From Xanthomarina arctica (lineage in GTDB: Bacteria; Bacteroidota; Bacteroidia; Flavobacteriales; Flavobacteriaceae), in contig NZ_BMFQ01000004.1 in assembly GCF_014638915.1 (NCBI RefSeq), forward strand, positions 248,001 through 312,000: a DNA stretch of 64,000 bases, in the 5' to 3' direction. The notes beneath the pieces are model-generated. The model was not told the DNA's origin, ran no database searches, and saw only the letters and a list, made by a program, of their open reading frames with translations. The first letter of the stretch is position 1. The number at the start of each line of letters is the position of its first letter. Below, one piece after another: positions 42,389-50,516 of this stretch. The translations under genes and the position numbers were made by a program.

Positions 42389-44218
42389 TTATTCGAAGCT
42401 TTGCATGTCCACAAGCTTCTTGTACATTCCATTTTTGTCTAACAATTCCTGATGAGCGCCTTGTTCTACAATTTCCCCTTTTAACATCACGATAATTTCA
42501 TCCGCATTCTGGATAGTCGATAATCTGTGAGCTATAACAATAGAGGTTCTGTTTTTCATCATATTCTCTAAAGCAATTTGTACCAAACGTTCACTTTCTG
42601 TATCTAGAGCAGAAGTAGCTTCATCTAATATCATAATTGGAGGGTTTTTAAGTACTGCTCTTGCAATACTTAAACGTTGCTTTTGTCCTCCAGAGAAATT
42701 ATTTCCAGCATCTCCCACATTGGTTTCAATACCTTTTGGTAGATCTTTTACAAATTCCCAGGCATTGGCAATTTTTAAGGCATCCATTACTTCTTCATCA
42801 GTAGCATTTGGTTTACCTATTAAAATATTGTTTTTTATGGTATCATTAAATAAAATGGAGTCTTGTGTTACCAAACCCATTAAACCTCTTAATGACTTTT
42901 TAGTGACATTTTTAATATCATTCCCATCTACGGTAATGCTTCCGGCGTTAATGTCGTAAAACCTGGTAACTAGGTTAGCAATAGTACTTTTTCCAGAACC
43001 CGATTGCCCAACAAGAGCAATGGTTTTTCCTTTTGGAACCTTTATACTAAAGTTTTTAAGAACCAGCTCGTTATCGTATTTAAATGAAATATTATTAACA
43101 GCTAACTCGTTGTTAAAACCATTTAATATAGTCGCATTTGGGATATCGGCCAAATTATCGTCTTCGTGTAAAATTTCGAAAACACGATCGGCTGCTGCCA
43201 TACCATTTTTCACTTTATAAGAAGCTTTACTTATCGCTTTTGCAGGAGTTAGTATGGCATAAGACAGTCCCATAAACACTAAAAAATCGGTACCTTCAAT
43301 TACTTTATCTACAAGCACCAGTTGCCCACCATACCATAATAAAACAGCAATAGTAGTAATGCCCAAGACTTCACTAACAGGTCCAGCTAGATTATTTTTT
43401 AAACCTATTTTATTAGATAATCTAAGTATTTCATCAGATGATTTGACAAAAATATTTCTGAAGATAGGTTCTGCATTATAACTTTTAACAATTTTTAAAC
43501 CGGTTAAAGTTTCTTCAACAATGGATATTAATTTTCCAGATTCTTGTTGTGCTTTTAATGAATTACTCTTTAAGCTTTTTCCCAATCTAGAAATTAAAAG
43601 TCCAGCAATAGGTATAAATAGTAACACAAATAGGGTTAATTTCCAGCTAAAAGCAAACATAAAAATTAAAGAAAATATAATGGTGGCTGGCTCTCTTACA
43701 ACAAGCTCTAGTACAATAAAGAATGAATTTTGCATTTCGCTAATATCACCTAGAATTCTAGCCATAACATCGCCTTTTTGTCTTTTTGAATAAAAACTTA
43801 AAGGAAGCTCAATAATTTTGTTGTACATATCTTTTCTTAGGTTATTAAGAACCCCGTTTTTAAGATACATCATATGTTGCATGGACAAATAACCAAACAG
43901 ATTTTTAAGTAAAAATGTTGAAATAACTAATGAAATAACAATGAATAAAGCCATTTGTGCATTTCCTTCCACTAAATAACTGCTAACTCTATAGTTTAAA
44001 AGTTGCTCACCATATGTTTTTATACCTGAAATACCACTCCATATAGGAGCTTCTGTGACCACAGATGTTTTATCGAATAAAACATTTAACATGGGCATTA
44101 AAGAGATAAAAGCTAGTGCACTAAACAAAGCATATAATAAATTAAAGAAGACATTTAAAAAAACATGTTTTTTAAACTTCTTAATATAAGGTGCAAGTTG
44201 ACTTATTATTTTCTTCAT
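42389..44218 (-). CDS. MsbA-like ABC exporter (fused permease and ATPase)
   Basis: A 609-residue half-transporter. The N-terminal ~330 residues hold six transmembrane helices with the coupling region 'RKDMYNKIIELPLSFYSKRQ'. The C-terminal nucleotide-binding domain has Walker A 'GQSGSGKST', signature 'FSGGQKQR', Walker B 'IMILDEATS' and H-loop 'IVIAHRLST'. This type exports lipids such as lipid A core (MsbA) or other hydrophobic compounds. It directly abuts the phosphohexomutase gene upstream with no gap and lies in an envelope-biosynthesis set with a GT2 glycosyltransferase. The substrate is not determinable. Confidence 0.9.
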   Translation of the reverse strand: MKKIISQLAPYIKKFKKHVFLNVFFNLLYALFSALAFISLMPMLNVLFDKTSVVTEAPIWSGISGIKTYGEQLLNYRVSSYLVEGNAQMALFIVISLVISTFLLKNLFGYLSMQHMMYLKNGVLNNLRKDMYNKIIELPLSFYSKRQKGDVMARILGDISEMQNSFFIVLELVVREPATIIFSLIFMFAFSWKLTLFVLLFIPIAGLLISRLGKSLKSNSLKAQQESGKLISIVEETLTGLKIVKSYNAEPIFRNIFVKSSDEILRLSNKIGLKNNLAGPVSEVLGITTIAVLLWYGGQLVLVDKVIEGTDFLVFMGLSYAILTPAKAISKASYKVKNGMAAADRVFEILHEDDNLADIPNATILNGFNNELAVNNISFKYDNELVLKNFSIKVPKGKTIALVGQSGSGKSTIANLVTRFYDINAGSITVDGNDIKNVTKKSLRGLMGLVTQDSILFNDTIKNNILIGKPNATDEEVMDALKIANAWEFVKDLPKGIETNVGDAGNNFSGGQKQRLSIARAVLKNPPIMILDEATSALDTESERLVQIALENMMKNRTSIVIAHRLSTIQNADEIIVMLKGEIVEQGAHQELLDKNGMYKKLVDMQSFE

Positions 44219-45949
44219 TTAATTAAGTTGCATATCCTTAATGATAGCATCAATCTTGGTTTCCAATTTTTGTTCCGTAATTTCAAAATCTGCGACTTTG
44301 CTTAACGTTGTATTTGCACTAATATAGAATTTAATTTTTGGTTCTGTTCCACTTGGACGCAAAGCAATCTGACTGCCATCTTCTGTGTAATAAATTAACA
44401 CATTGGATTTTGGAATAGAAATGGTTTCTTCCTTACCAGAAAGGAGATTTTTAATTATAGAGCTTTGGTAGTCTTCAATTCTAATAACTTTCGAATTATT
44501 AATAACTGTAAGTGGTTTTTTACGAAAATCAATCATCATTTGCTTGATTTCTTGAGCGCCTTCAATTCCTTTTTTAGTGATTGAAATTAAGCGTTCTTTA
44601 TAAAGCCCATGTGCAACGTATAATTGAATTAATTCTTTATACATCGAACTGCCTTTAGCTTTTGCTTGAGCAGCAATTTCACAAGCAAGTAAAGTAGCGG
44701 TTACGGCATCTTTGTCTCTAACAAAATCGCCAACCATAAAACCAAAACTTTCTTCGCCACCACCAACAAAATCGAGTTCAGGGAAGTCTTTAATCATTTT
44801 AGCAATCCACTTGAATCCTGTTAAGCCAATTTTGCATTCAACATCAAAGGCTTTTGCCAACACTTTCATCATTGGAGTGGAAACAATGGTAGACCCTATA
44901 AATTGGTTACCATTAATTTTTCCTTTTGTTTGCCATTGTTTTAATAAGAAATCTGTCATCATTACCATGGCTTGATTTCCATTAAGCAAGGTCATATTTC
45001 CATTTAAATCTCTTACAGCTATTCCAATTCTATCACTGTCAGGATCTGTTCCTATAACAATATCTCCATGCACTTTATCCGCTAAGGCTAAAGCCATTTT
45101 TAAAGCTTCAGGCTCTTCAGGATTAGGAGATTTGACTGTTGGGAAATCGCCATTTGGTTTAGCTTGTTCTTCAACAATACTTACGTTGTTGTATCCTGCT
45201 TGTTTTAAAGTTTCTGGAATAATAGTAATAGACGTTCCATGTAACGAGGTGAAAACAACATTTAAATTGTCTTTAGCTTGTTGAGGTGTATTAAAACTTC
45301 CGTTTTTTATAGACGCTTTAATAAAGACATCGTCAACTTCTTTTCCTATATATTCAATTAAAGTTTCGTTGGCTTCAAACTTAATTTCAGAATAATCTAA
45401 ATTGTTTATTTCGTTTATTATTTCAGCATCTTGAGGTGGTACCAATTGGCCACCATCTTGCCAATATACTTTGTACCCATTGTATTCTGGCGGATTATGC
45501 GATGCCGTAAGCACGATGCCACAATGGCAACCTAAATGCTTTAAAGCAAAGGATAATTCTGGAGTAGGACGTAAGTCTTCAAATAAAAATACTTGAATGT
45601 TATTTGCAGAAAAAACATTAGCTACTAGTTTTGCCAAGGACTGACTGTTATGTCTGCAATCGAAAGCAATAGCTACTTTTATAGGTTCGTTTGGAAAGGA
45701 TTGATGTAAGTAATTACTTAATCCTTGAGTATTTTTTCCAAGAGTGTATTTATTGATTCTGTTGGTGCCAATTCCCATAACCCCACGCATGCCACCAGTT
45801 CCAAACTCAAGATTTTTATAAAAACTCTCTTTAAGTTCTTCAGGGTTGGTTGCGATTAAGTTTTTTATATAGTCTTGTGTATCGGTATCAAAAGCTGGGG
45901 TTAACCACGTATTTACTCTTTCTAACAATTCAGGTTCAATGTATATCAT
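44219..45949 (-). CDS. Phosphoglucomutase/phosphomannomutase-type phosphohexomutase
   Basis: A 576-residue alpha-D-phosphohexomutase. The phosphoserine loop is '[13 protein letters not shown]', the metal loop '[10 protein letters not shown]', the sugar-binding loop '[12 protein letters not shown]' and the phosphate-binding loop '[12 protein letters not shown]'. The length fits the Bacteroidetes/Bacillus PgcA type that interconverts glucose-1-P and glucose-6-P (or the mannose forms). It feeds sugar nucleotide synthesis. Its stop is adjacent to the ABC exporter start, so the two are likely co-translated. Confidence 0.92.
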   Translation of the reverse strand: MIYIEPELLERVNTWLTPAFDTDTQDYIKNLIATNPEELKESFYKNLEFGTGGMRGVMGIGTNRINKYTLGKNTQGLSNYLHQSFPNEPIKVAIAFDCRHNSQSLAKLVANVFSANNIQVFLFEDLRPTPELSFALKHLGCHCGIVLTASHNPPEYNGYKVYWQDGGQLVPPQDAEIINEINNLDYSEIKFEANETLIEYIGKEVDDVFIKASIKNGSFNTPQQAKDNLNVVFTSLHGTSITIIPETLKQAGYNNVSIVEEQAKPNGDFPTVKSPNPEEPEALKMALALADKVHGDIVIGTDPDSDRIGIAVRDLNGNMTLLNGNQAMVMMTDFLLKQWQTKGKINGNQFIGSTIVSTPMMKVLAKAFDVECKIGLTGFKWIAKMIKDFPELDFVGGGEESFGFMVGDFVRDKDAVTATLLACEIAAQAKAKGSSMYKELIQLYVAHGLYKERLISITKKGIEGAQEIKQMMIDFRKKPLTVINNSKVIRIEDYQSSIIKNLLSGKEETISIPKSNVLIYYTEDGSQIALRPSGTEPKIKFYISANTTLSKVADFEITEQKLETKIDAIIKDMQLN

Positions 45950-46024
45950 ATTAAAAAAATGTGATGCAAAAATAAGGATTTCAAAAAAGATAAAAGTAAA
46001 ATGCTATCTAAATTATCTAAAAGC

Positions 46025-46972
46025 CTAGATATTTAGTTCATCCTTAATTAAATAGCGATTTTTTTCTTCTTTGGTTCTTAGAAGTATTTCTCCTAAAAAA
46101 CCAGCCACAAAAAATTGGGTTCCAATAATCATGGTTGCCAAAGCAATATAGAATTGTGGACGTTGAGTAATTAATCTTCCATCTATATGAAAGAAAAGTT
46201 TATCGATTCCAATATAGATTGCAAATGCAAATCCAATTGCAAACATGATAAAGCCTAAAGCTCCGAATAGATGCATAGGCCTTTTTCCAAAACGCGATAA
46301 AAACCAGATAGTAATTAAATCTAAGAAACCATGGATAAACCTGTCCATGCCAAATTTTGTTACCCCATATTTTCTGGCTTGGTGTTGTACAACTTTCTCA
46401 CCAATATTAGTAAAACCTGCATTCTTGGCCAAAACAGGAATGTATCGATGCATTTCGCCATTAACATCAATGTTTTTAACAACATCTTTATGGTAAGATT
46501 TTAACCCACAGTTAAAATCATGAAGTTTTACACCAGAAGTTTTACGAGCGGCGTAATTAAATAATTTTGAAGGAAGGTTTTTAGATATTACAGAATCGTA
46601 ACGTTTCTTTTTCCAGCCAGATACCATGTCGTACTTTTCTACAACAATCATGTTGTAAAGTTCTGGGATTTCTTCAGGATTATCTTGAAGATCTGCATCC
46701 ATAGTAATGATAACGTCGCCTTGAGCTTTATTGAAACCAGCGTGAAGCGCTTGCGATTTCCCAAAATTCTTTAAAAACCGAATGCCTTTAACATTAACAT
46801 CTTTTTCTGCTAATTGTTTTATGATTTTCCAAGAATCGTCTGTGCTACCATCGTCAATAAAAATGATTTCATAAGAAAAATGATTGGTTTGCATAACCTT
46901 TGCAATCCAATCATGTAATTCGTTTAATGAGTCTTGTTCATTAAGTAGTGGTATAACTACAGATATATTCAT
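46025..46972 (-). CDS. GT2 glycosyltransferase with C-terminal membrane helices (DPMS/GtrB type)
   Basis: A 315-residue protein. The GT-A domain shows 'VVIPLLNEQDSL', 'IIFIDDGSTDDSW' and the metal motif 'ITMDADLQDNPEEI'. Two C-terminal transmembrane segments (about 235-260 and 272-295) anchor it in the inner membrane. This matches enzymes transferring a sugar from a nucleotide to polyprenyl phosphate (dolichol-phosphate-mannose synthase/GtrB/ArnC-like). It follows the DUF4199 gene by 43 bp and precedes the mutase gene by 75 bp, all leftward. Confidence 0.9.
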   Translation of the reverse strand: MNISVVIPLLNEQDSLNELHDWIAKVMQTNHFSYEIIFIDDGSTDDSWKIIKQLAEKDVNVKGIRFLKNFGKSQALHAGFNKAQGDVIITMDADLQDNPEEIPELYNMIVVEKYDMVSGWKKKRYDSVISKNLPSKLFNYAARKTSGVKLHDFNCGLKSYHKDVVKNIDVNGEMHRYIPVLAKNAGFTNIGEKVVQHQARKYGVTKFGMDRFIHGFLDLITIWFLSRFGKRPMHLFGALGFIMFAIGFAFAIYIGIDKLFFHIDGRLITQRPQFYIALATMIIGTQFFVAGFLGEILLRTKEEKNRYLIKDELNI

Positions 46973-47015
46973 GTATCGTGTTTCAAGATTGAAAGCTCAA
47001 AAGTAAAGAAATTAT

Positions 47016-47546
47016 TTAAGCTTGAGGGTCTTCTTTTTTTACTACTAGGGCAACAATAAGTCCTACAACGCTAAAACCTAAAAGCTGAAAAGCGATAGAC
47101 TGCAATACTTTGGTTAAAGAAAACATATTTTCTTGTTTTTCCATTTCTTCAACTACTTCGGCAATAGTTTCTTGAGGAGCACCAAAACTACGCATCATTT
47201 CTACTTGTGTATCTAATAATTTATCTTTTAGAATATTTGCCGCTTCTGGATCAATAACATTAAATATAATATAGCTAACAAGAGAACTTATTATAATACC
47301 AATGGCTACAGTAAAAAAATAAGATGAAAATGCATCTTTGAAATTAATAAATCCTCCTGACAATTTTTTGGAGGTCATTGCAGAGATGATACCAAAGATA
47401 ATTACCAAAATCATTAATCCTACACCATACCACCATTGGGTAAATAAGCCTATGTTTACAGCATAAGCAAATACAGTTAGTAAAGATAAAGCCCCTCCTA
47501 AGTAAAGACCGTAGTTAATTCCATTCGATTTAATTGAAGTTTCCAT
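47016..47546 (-). CDS. DUF4199 membrane protein
   Basis: A 176-residue protein with four predicted transmembrane helices: about 12-32, 37-56, 72-94 and a C-terminal one at about 148-168. A long cytoplasmic or periplasmic stretch contains 'MRSFGAPQETIAEVVEEME'. This pattern is that of DUF4199 proteins, widespread in Bacteroidetes and often upstream of a GT2 glycosyltransferase as here. No function is established. It is divergent from the rpmE2 gene. Confidence 0.8.
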   Translation of the reverse strand: METSIKSNGINYGLYLGGALSLLTVFAYAVNIGLFTQWWYGVGLMILVIIFGIISAMTSKKLSGGFINFKDAFSSYFFTVAIGIIISSLVSYIIFNVIDPEAANILKDKLLDTQVEMMRSFGAPQETIAEVVEEMEKQENMFSLTKVLQSIAFQLLGFSVVGLIVALVVKKEDPQA

Positions 47547-47654
47547 ATTAATTATAAGTTAGTTATTTTTACAGTTAGTTAGTAAACAAATATAGCAAAA
47601 CGTTACAGCTTATTTTTGAAAAACAATAAAACTTGAAAAAATAAAATCAAAAGT

Positions 47655-47685
47655 ATTGTTCATTAGTAAAAATTACTTAAATTTG
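47655..47685 (+). promoter_or_regulatory. rpmE2 promoter (Bacteroidetes type)
   Basis: TTG (47656-47658), 19 bases, then TAAATTTG (47678-47685): a perfect match to the primary sigma -33/-7 layout of Bacteroidetes, 36 bp before the L31 ATG. Confidence 0.8.
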
Positions 47686-47721
47686 CACCTCGAAAATAGA
47701 ATACAATTAAAGCGATTAGCG

Positions 47722-47973
47722 ATGAAAAAAGGTATACATCCAGAAAATTATAGATTAGTAGCATTTAAAGATATGTCAAATGAAGATGTGTTTTTAACAA
47801 AATCAACTGCTAATACAAGTGAAACATTAGAAGTAGAAGGTGTTGAATATCCATTAATAAAAATGGAGATTTCAAGAACATCTCATCCATTTTACACTGG
47901 AAAATCTAAATTAATTGATACAGCTGGACGTATCGATAAATTTAAAAACAAATACGCTAAGTTTAAAAAATAA
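47722..47973 (+). CDS. rpmE2: 50S ribosomal protein L31, type B
   Basis: An 83-residue protein beginning [11 protein letters not shown] and containing '[18 protein letters not shown]' at the end. It lacks the CxxC zinc motif of type A L31, so it is type B. An in-frame upstream ATG (47656) exists, but it overlaps the -33 promoter element; the start at 47722 matches the family length. It is transcribed from a very clear promoter and ended by a strong terminator. Confidence 0.95.
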   Translation: MKKGIHPENYRLVAFKDMSNEDVFLTKSTANTSETLEVEGVEYPLIKMEISRTSHPFYTGKSKLIDTAGRIDKFKNKYAKFKK

Positions 47974-47994
47974 ACTTAGTCGCAGCATATTTAT

Positions 47995-48028
47995 AAAAGC
48001 CTTAAGAATTTTCTTTAAGGCTTTTTTT
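47995..48028 (+). terminator. Terminator of rpmE2
   Basis: AAAAGCCTTAA and TTAAGGCTTTT form an 11-bp perfect stem with a T7 tail. Confidence 0.9.
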
Positions 48029-48111
48029 GTTTTCTAATTTTAAGTTACTTTTGATTTAATTAATGCGAGTTTACTGTTTGATATGCAGAAACTTTAAAAT
48101 TTATCCTTCTC

Positions 48112-49287
48112 ATGAACTATATTCTTTTTGATGGTCCTTCGCGCAATAATTTGTTGCCATTTACTTTTACACGCCCAGTTGCAGATATAAGAATAGGTAT
48201 TTTAACCATTAGAGAAAAATGGGAAGCTTATCTTGAATTCACCACTACCACAGTTACTGAAGATTATTTGTCTGACAAATTTCCCATGGTGGAAATGGAT
48301 GAAAACATCATGATCAACGCCTCTTTCTTGCCAAACCAAGCCTTGGTTGAAATGATTAGAAACCTGGAGGAAAATCAAGCTATTTTCAATAACGAAGATG
48401 TAATTGCTTTTTATACTAAAGACACGCAAGATGATATTGACTTAGAATCTTATGAAGCTATAGAATATGTTGACGATATTATAAAGATTGAATACTCTTG
48501 GGATATTTTTTCAAAAAATGGAGAAGCCATTCTGGAAGATTTTGAATTATTAACTAATAATCGAAAATCTCAACTTATCCCAGCAACAGTAAATACCATA
48601 AACGCCGAGTCTATTTTTATTGAAGAAGGAGCAAAATTAGATTTTGTAACTCTTAATGCTACAAATGGACCTATTTATATAGGTAAAGATGCCGAAATTA
48701 TGGAAGGAAGCATTATTCGTGGTCCTTTTGCTTTGTGCGAACATGCAACTGTAAAAATGGGAGCTAAAATATATGGTCCCACAACAGTGGGTCCATATAG
48801 TAAAGTAGGAGGTGAAATTAATAATTCAGTTATTTTTAGCTATTCAAATAAAGGTCACGATGGATTTTTAGGAAATTCTGTCATAGGAGAATGGTGTAAT
48901 CTTGGTGCAGATACCAATAATTCCAATTTAAAGAATAATTATGCTGAAGTGAGGCTTTGGGATTATGAAACTGAAAGCTTTTCTAGAACTGGGTTGCAGT
49001 TTTGCGGATTAATGATGGGAGATCATAGCAAATGTGGTATCAATACCATGTTTAATACAGGAACTGTTGTTGGTGTTAGTGCTAATATTTTTGGGAGCGG
49101 ATTTCCAAGAAATTTTGTTCCTAGTTTTTCTTGGGGAGGAAGTTCTGGGTTTACTACTTATTTAACTAAGAAAGCTTTTGAAGTAGCCCAAGTAGTTATG
49201 TCTCGAAGAGATATTGAATTTACTACGGAGGATGCGGCTATTTTAGAACACGTATTTGAAGAAACAAGTAAATATCGTAGGCAATAA
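48112..49287 (+). CDS. GlmU-like sugar nucleotidyltransferase/acyltransferase-fold protein
   Basis: A 391-residue protein. The N-terminus (M-N-Y-I-L-F-D-G-P-S-R-N-N-L-L-P-F-T-F-T-R-P in the first lines) replaces the usual nucleotide-binding signature of GlmU. The C-terminal half (about 180-350) consists of left-handed beta-helix hexapeptide repeats ('IYIGKDAEIMEGSIIRGPFA', 'VIGEWCNLGADTNNSNLKNN'). Homologs are called 'GlmU family protein' or 'putative sugar nucleotidyltransferase' in Bacteroidetes. The degenerate catalytic site makes true GlmU activity doubtful. Monocistronic, following the L31 terminator. Confidence 0.82.
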   Translation: MNYILFDGPSRNNLLPFTFTRPVADIRIGILTIREKWEAYLEFTTTTVTEDYLSDKFPMVEMDENIMINASFLPNQALVEMIRNLEENQAIFNNEDVIAFYTKDTQDDIDLESYEAIEYVDDIIKIEYSWDIFSKNGEAILEDFELLTNNRKSQLIPATVNTINAESIFIEEGAKLDFVTLNATNGPIYIGKDAEIMEGSIIRGPFALCEHATVKMGAKIYGPTTVGPYSKVGGEINNSVIFSYSNKGHDGFLGNSVIGEWCNLGADTNNSNLKNNYAEVRLWDYETESFSRTGLQFCGLMMGDHSKCGINTMFNTGTVVGVSANIFGSGFPRNFVPSFSWGGSSGFTTYLTKKAFEVAQVVMSRRDIEFTTEDAAILEHVFEETSKYRRQ

Positions 49288-49462
49288 TTAACCGTTATTA
49301 AAAAATATTTTAGTCGGACTAATTTTTAATATTCTAAAAAATAACTAGTTATGGCTATTTATTAATTAAATAGAACAAAAAATCTTATGTAGGTTTTAAT
49401 GGATGCGCTCTTTTAACACTTTATTAAGTACGAATTCCTAGGGCAAAATGACGTTTAATCGA

Positions 49463-49470
49463 TAATTTTG
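49463..49470 (+). promoter_or_regulatory. -7 box before the YhhN-like gene
   Basis: TAATTTTG matches the -7 consensus and lies 32 bp before the start. The -33 region is weak. The 212-bp gap from 49288 also holds a weak TTAGTC-G-GACTAA palindrome but no gene. Confidence 0.4.
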
Positions 49471-49502
49471 TTACTTTTACCGATATTTTCAAATACTCGG
49501 TG

Positions 49503-50231
49503 ATGATTAAGCAACTCTTTTCTAATCATAAACAATTTGCATTGTTGTATTTTACAATGCTTTTAATTGACATACTTGTAAAATTAAATTTACCTCCATT
49601 TCCATATAGGCTAATTTCTAAGCCCTTTTTATTATTGCTCTTGTTTGGATATTTTATTTTTAATAGAACTGGGAATAATAAAAGAAAGCAATTGTGGATG
49701 TCCTTAGCGATTCTTAGTTTTTTTGTGGGAGATTTACTTATAATTAATAGTGTAGATATTATTTTTATAGGTTTGAGTTTACTTGTTTTTTCAATTGGTA
49801 AAATATTTTTCTGCTTTAAATTTTCTCATAAAAGGGATTTTAAAATTTCAAGATTAGTTCCGTTAACTATTATATTATTTTGCTATATTATTTTTTTTAC
49901 GGCAATTCTCTTAAATAATCTCAATAACTTCTTTTTCCCAGCTTTAATCACCTTTTTCTTAACATTATTGATGTTTCAGTTTGCGTATTTAAGAAAGGAT
50001 GTTTTTAATAAAAAAAGTTATTTTTGTGTTCTCTTTGGAGTCTTATTATATTCATTTAGTGAGGGTTTAATGGCCATTAAAACCTTTAAATTTGATTTAC
50101 CATTCCAAGATTTTGCTATTATGTTCTTTTATGGGGTAGGGCTGTATTTTATAGTTTATGGTGTAGTAAATGAAAAAGAGGAAGAACATGAGTTGTTAGA
50201 AAAAGAAGAGGAGGAAATCAATTTTTCATAA
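49503..50231 (+). CDS. YhhN (lysoplasmalogenase)-like membrane protein
   Basis: A 242-residue protein with about eight hydrophobic segments. Family marks include 'PFPYRLISKPFLLLLLFGYF' near residues 32-51, the 'FVGDLL' motif in the third segment, and 'LSLLVFSIGKIFFCFKF'. YhhN proteins hydrolyse the vinyl-ether bond of lysoplasmalogens in some members; whether this bacterium makes plasmalogens is unknown. The tail is highly acidic (K-E-E-E-H-E-L-L-E-K-E-E-E-E). A GTG directly precedes the ATG at 49503; the ATG is preferred. Confidence 0.65.
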   Translation: MIKQLFSNHKQFALLYFTMLLIDILVKLNLPPFPYRLISKPFLLLLLFGYFIFNRTGNNKRKQLWMSLAILSFFVGDLLIINSVDIIFIGLSLLVFSIGKIFFCFKFSHKRDFKISRLVPLTIILFCYIIFFTAILLNNLNNFFFPALITFFLTLLMFQFAYLRKDVFNKKSYFCVLFGVLLYSFSEGLMAIKTFKFDLPFQDFAIMFFYGVGLYFIVYGVVNEKEEEHELLEKEEEEINFS

Positions 50232-50322
50232 CGCGTTTTAAATCTAATAAGTTTAATACCTAGCCACTTCATCATAAAACAATGTATATTAGGTGTTTGA
50301 TGCGTTTTTTGTAATGGAATAA

Positions 50323-50433
50323 TTATTTATTTACAACCAGGCCAGTAAAAAAATAGAAGTAGATAATGTAGTTGCTTCTATAAGAAATATAGAATATACA
50401 GATCAATTTGTAGCTATTGAAGACTATGTGTAA
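50323..50433 (+). pseudogene. Possible remnant of a coding sequence
   Basis: The 285-bp gap 50232-50516 has no intact gene. A 36-codon open frame ends in ...N-V-V-A-S-I-R-N-I-E-Y-T-D-Q-F-V-A-I-E-D-Y-V-stop, which looks protein-like, but it has no start codon and a stop just upstream. It could be the tail of a decayed gene. I do not recognise a family. Confidence 0.25.
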
Positions 50434-50460
50434 AATAAAACATAGAAGATTAGAAGCTAT

Positions 50461-50498
50461 AAAAAAAAGCGACTCCTATTACAAGAGTCGCTTTTTTT
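50461..50498 (-). terminator. Terminator of the metallophosphoesterase gene
   Basis: A8-GCGACTC and GAGTCGC-T7 pair around a 9-base loop; on the minus strand it lies 19 bp after the phosphoesterase stop. The stem is nearly the same as that at 28035-28065. Confidence 0.88.
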
Positions 50499-50516
50499 GT
50501 GTCAATCTTTATTTAA

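Noticed and set aside
47656-47721. Longer start for L31 at the upstream ATG
   Set aside because: The upstream region contains the -33/-7 promoter itself, and the family starts at M-K-K-G-I-H-P; the extra residues do not resemble L31.
49300-49345. Terminator after the GlmU-like gene
   Set aside because: TTAGTC-G-GACTAA is short, with a one-base loop and only AT-rich flanks; too weak to call.
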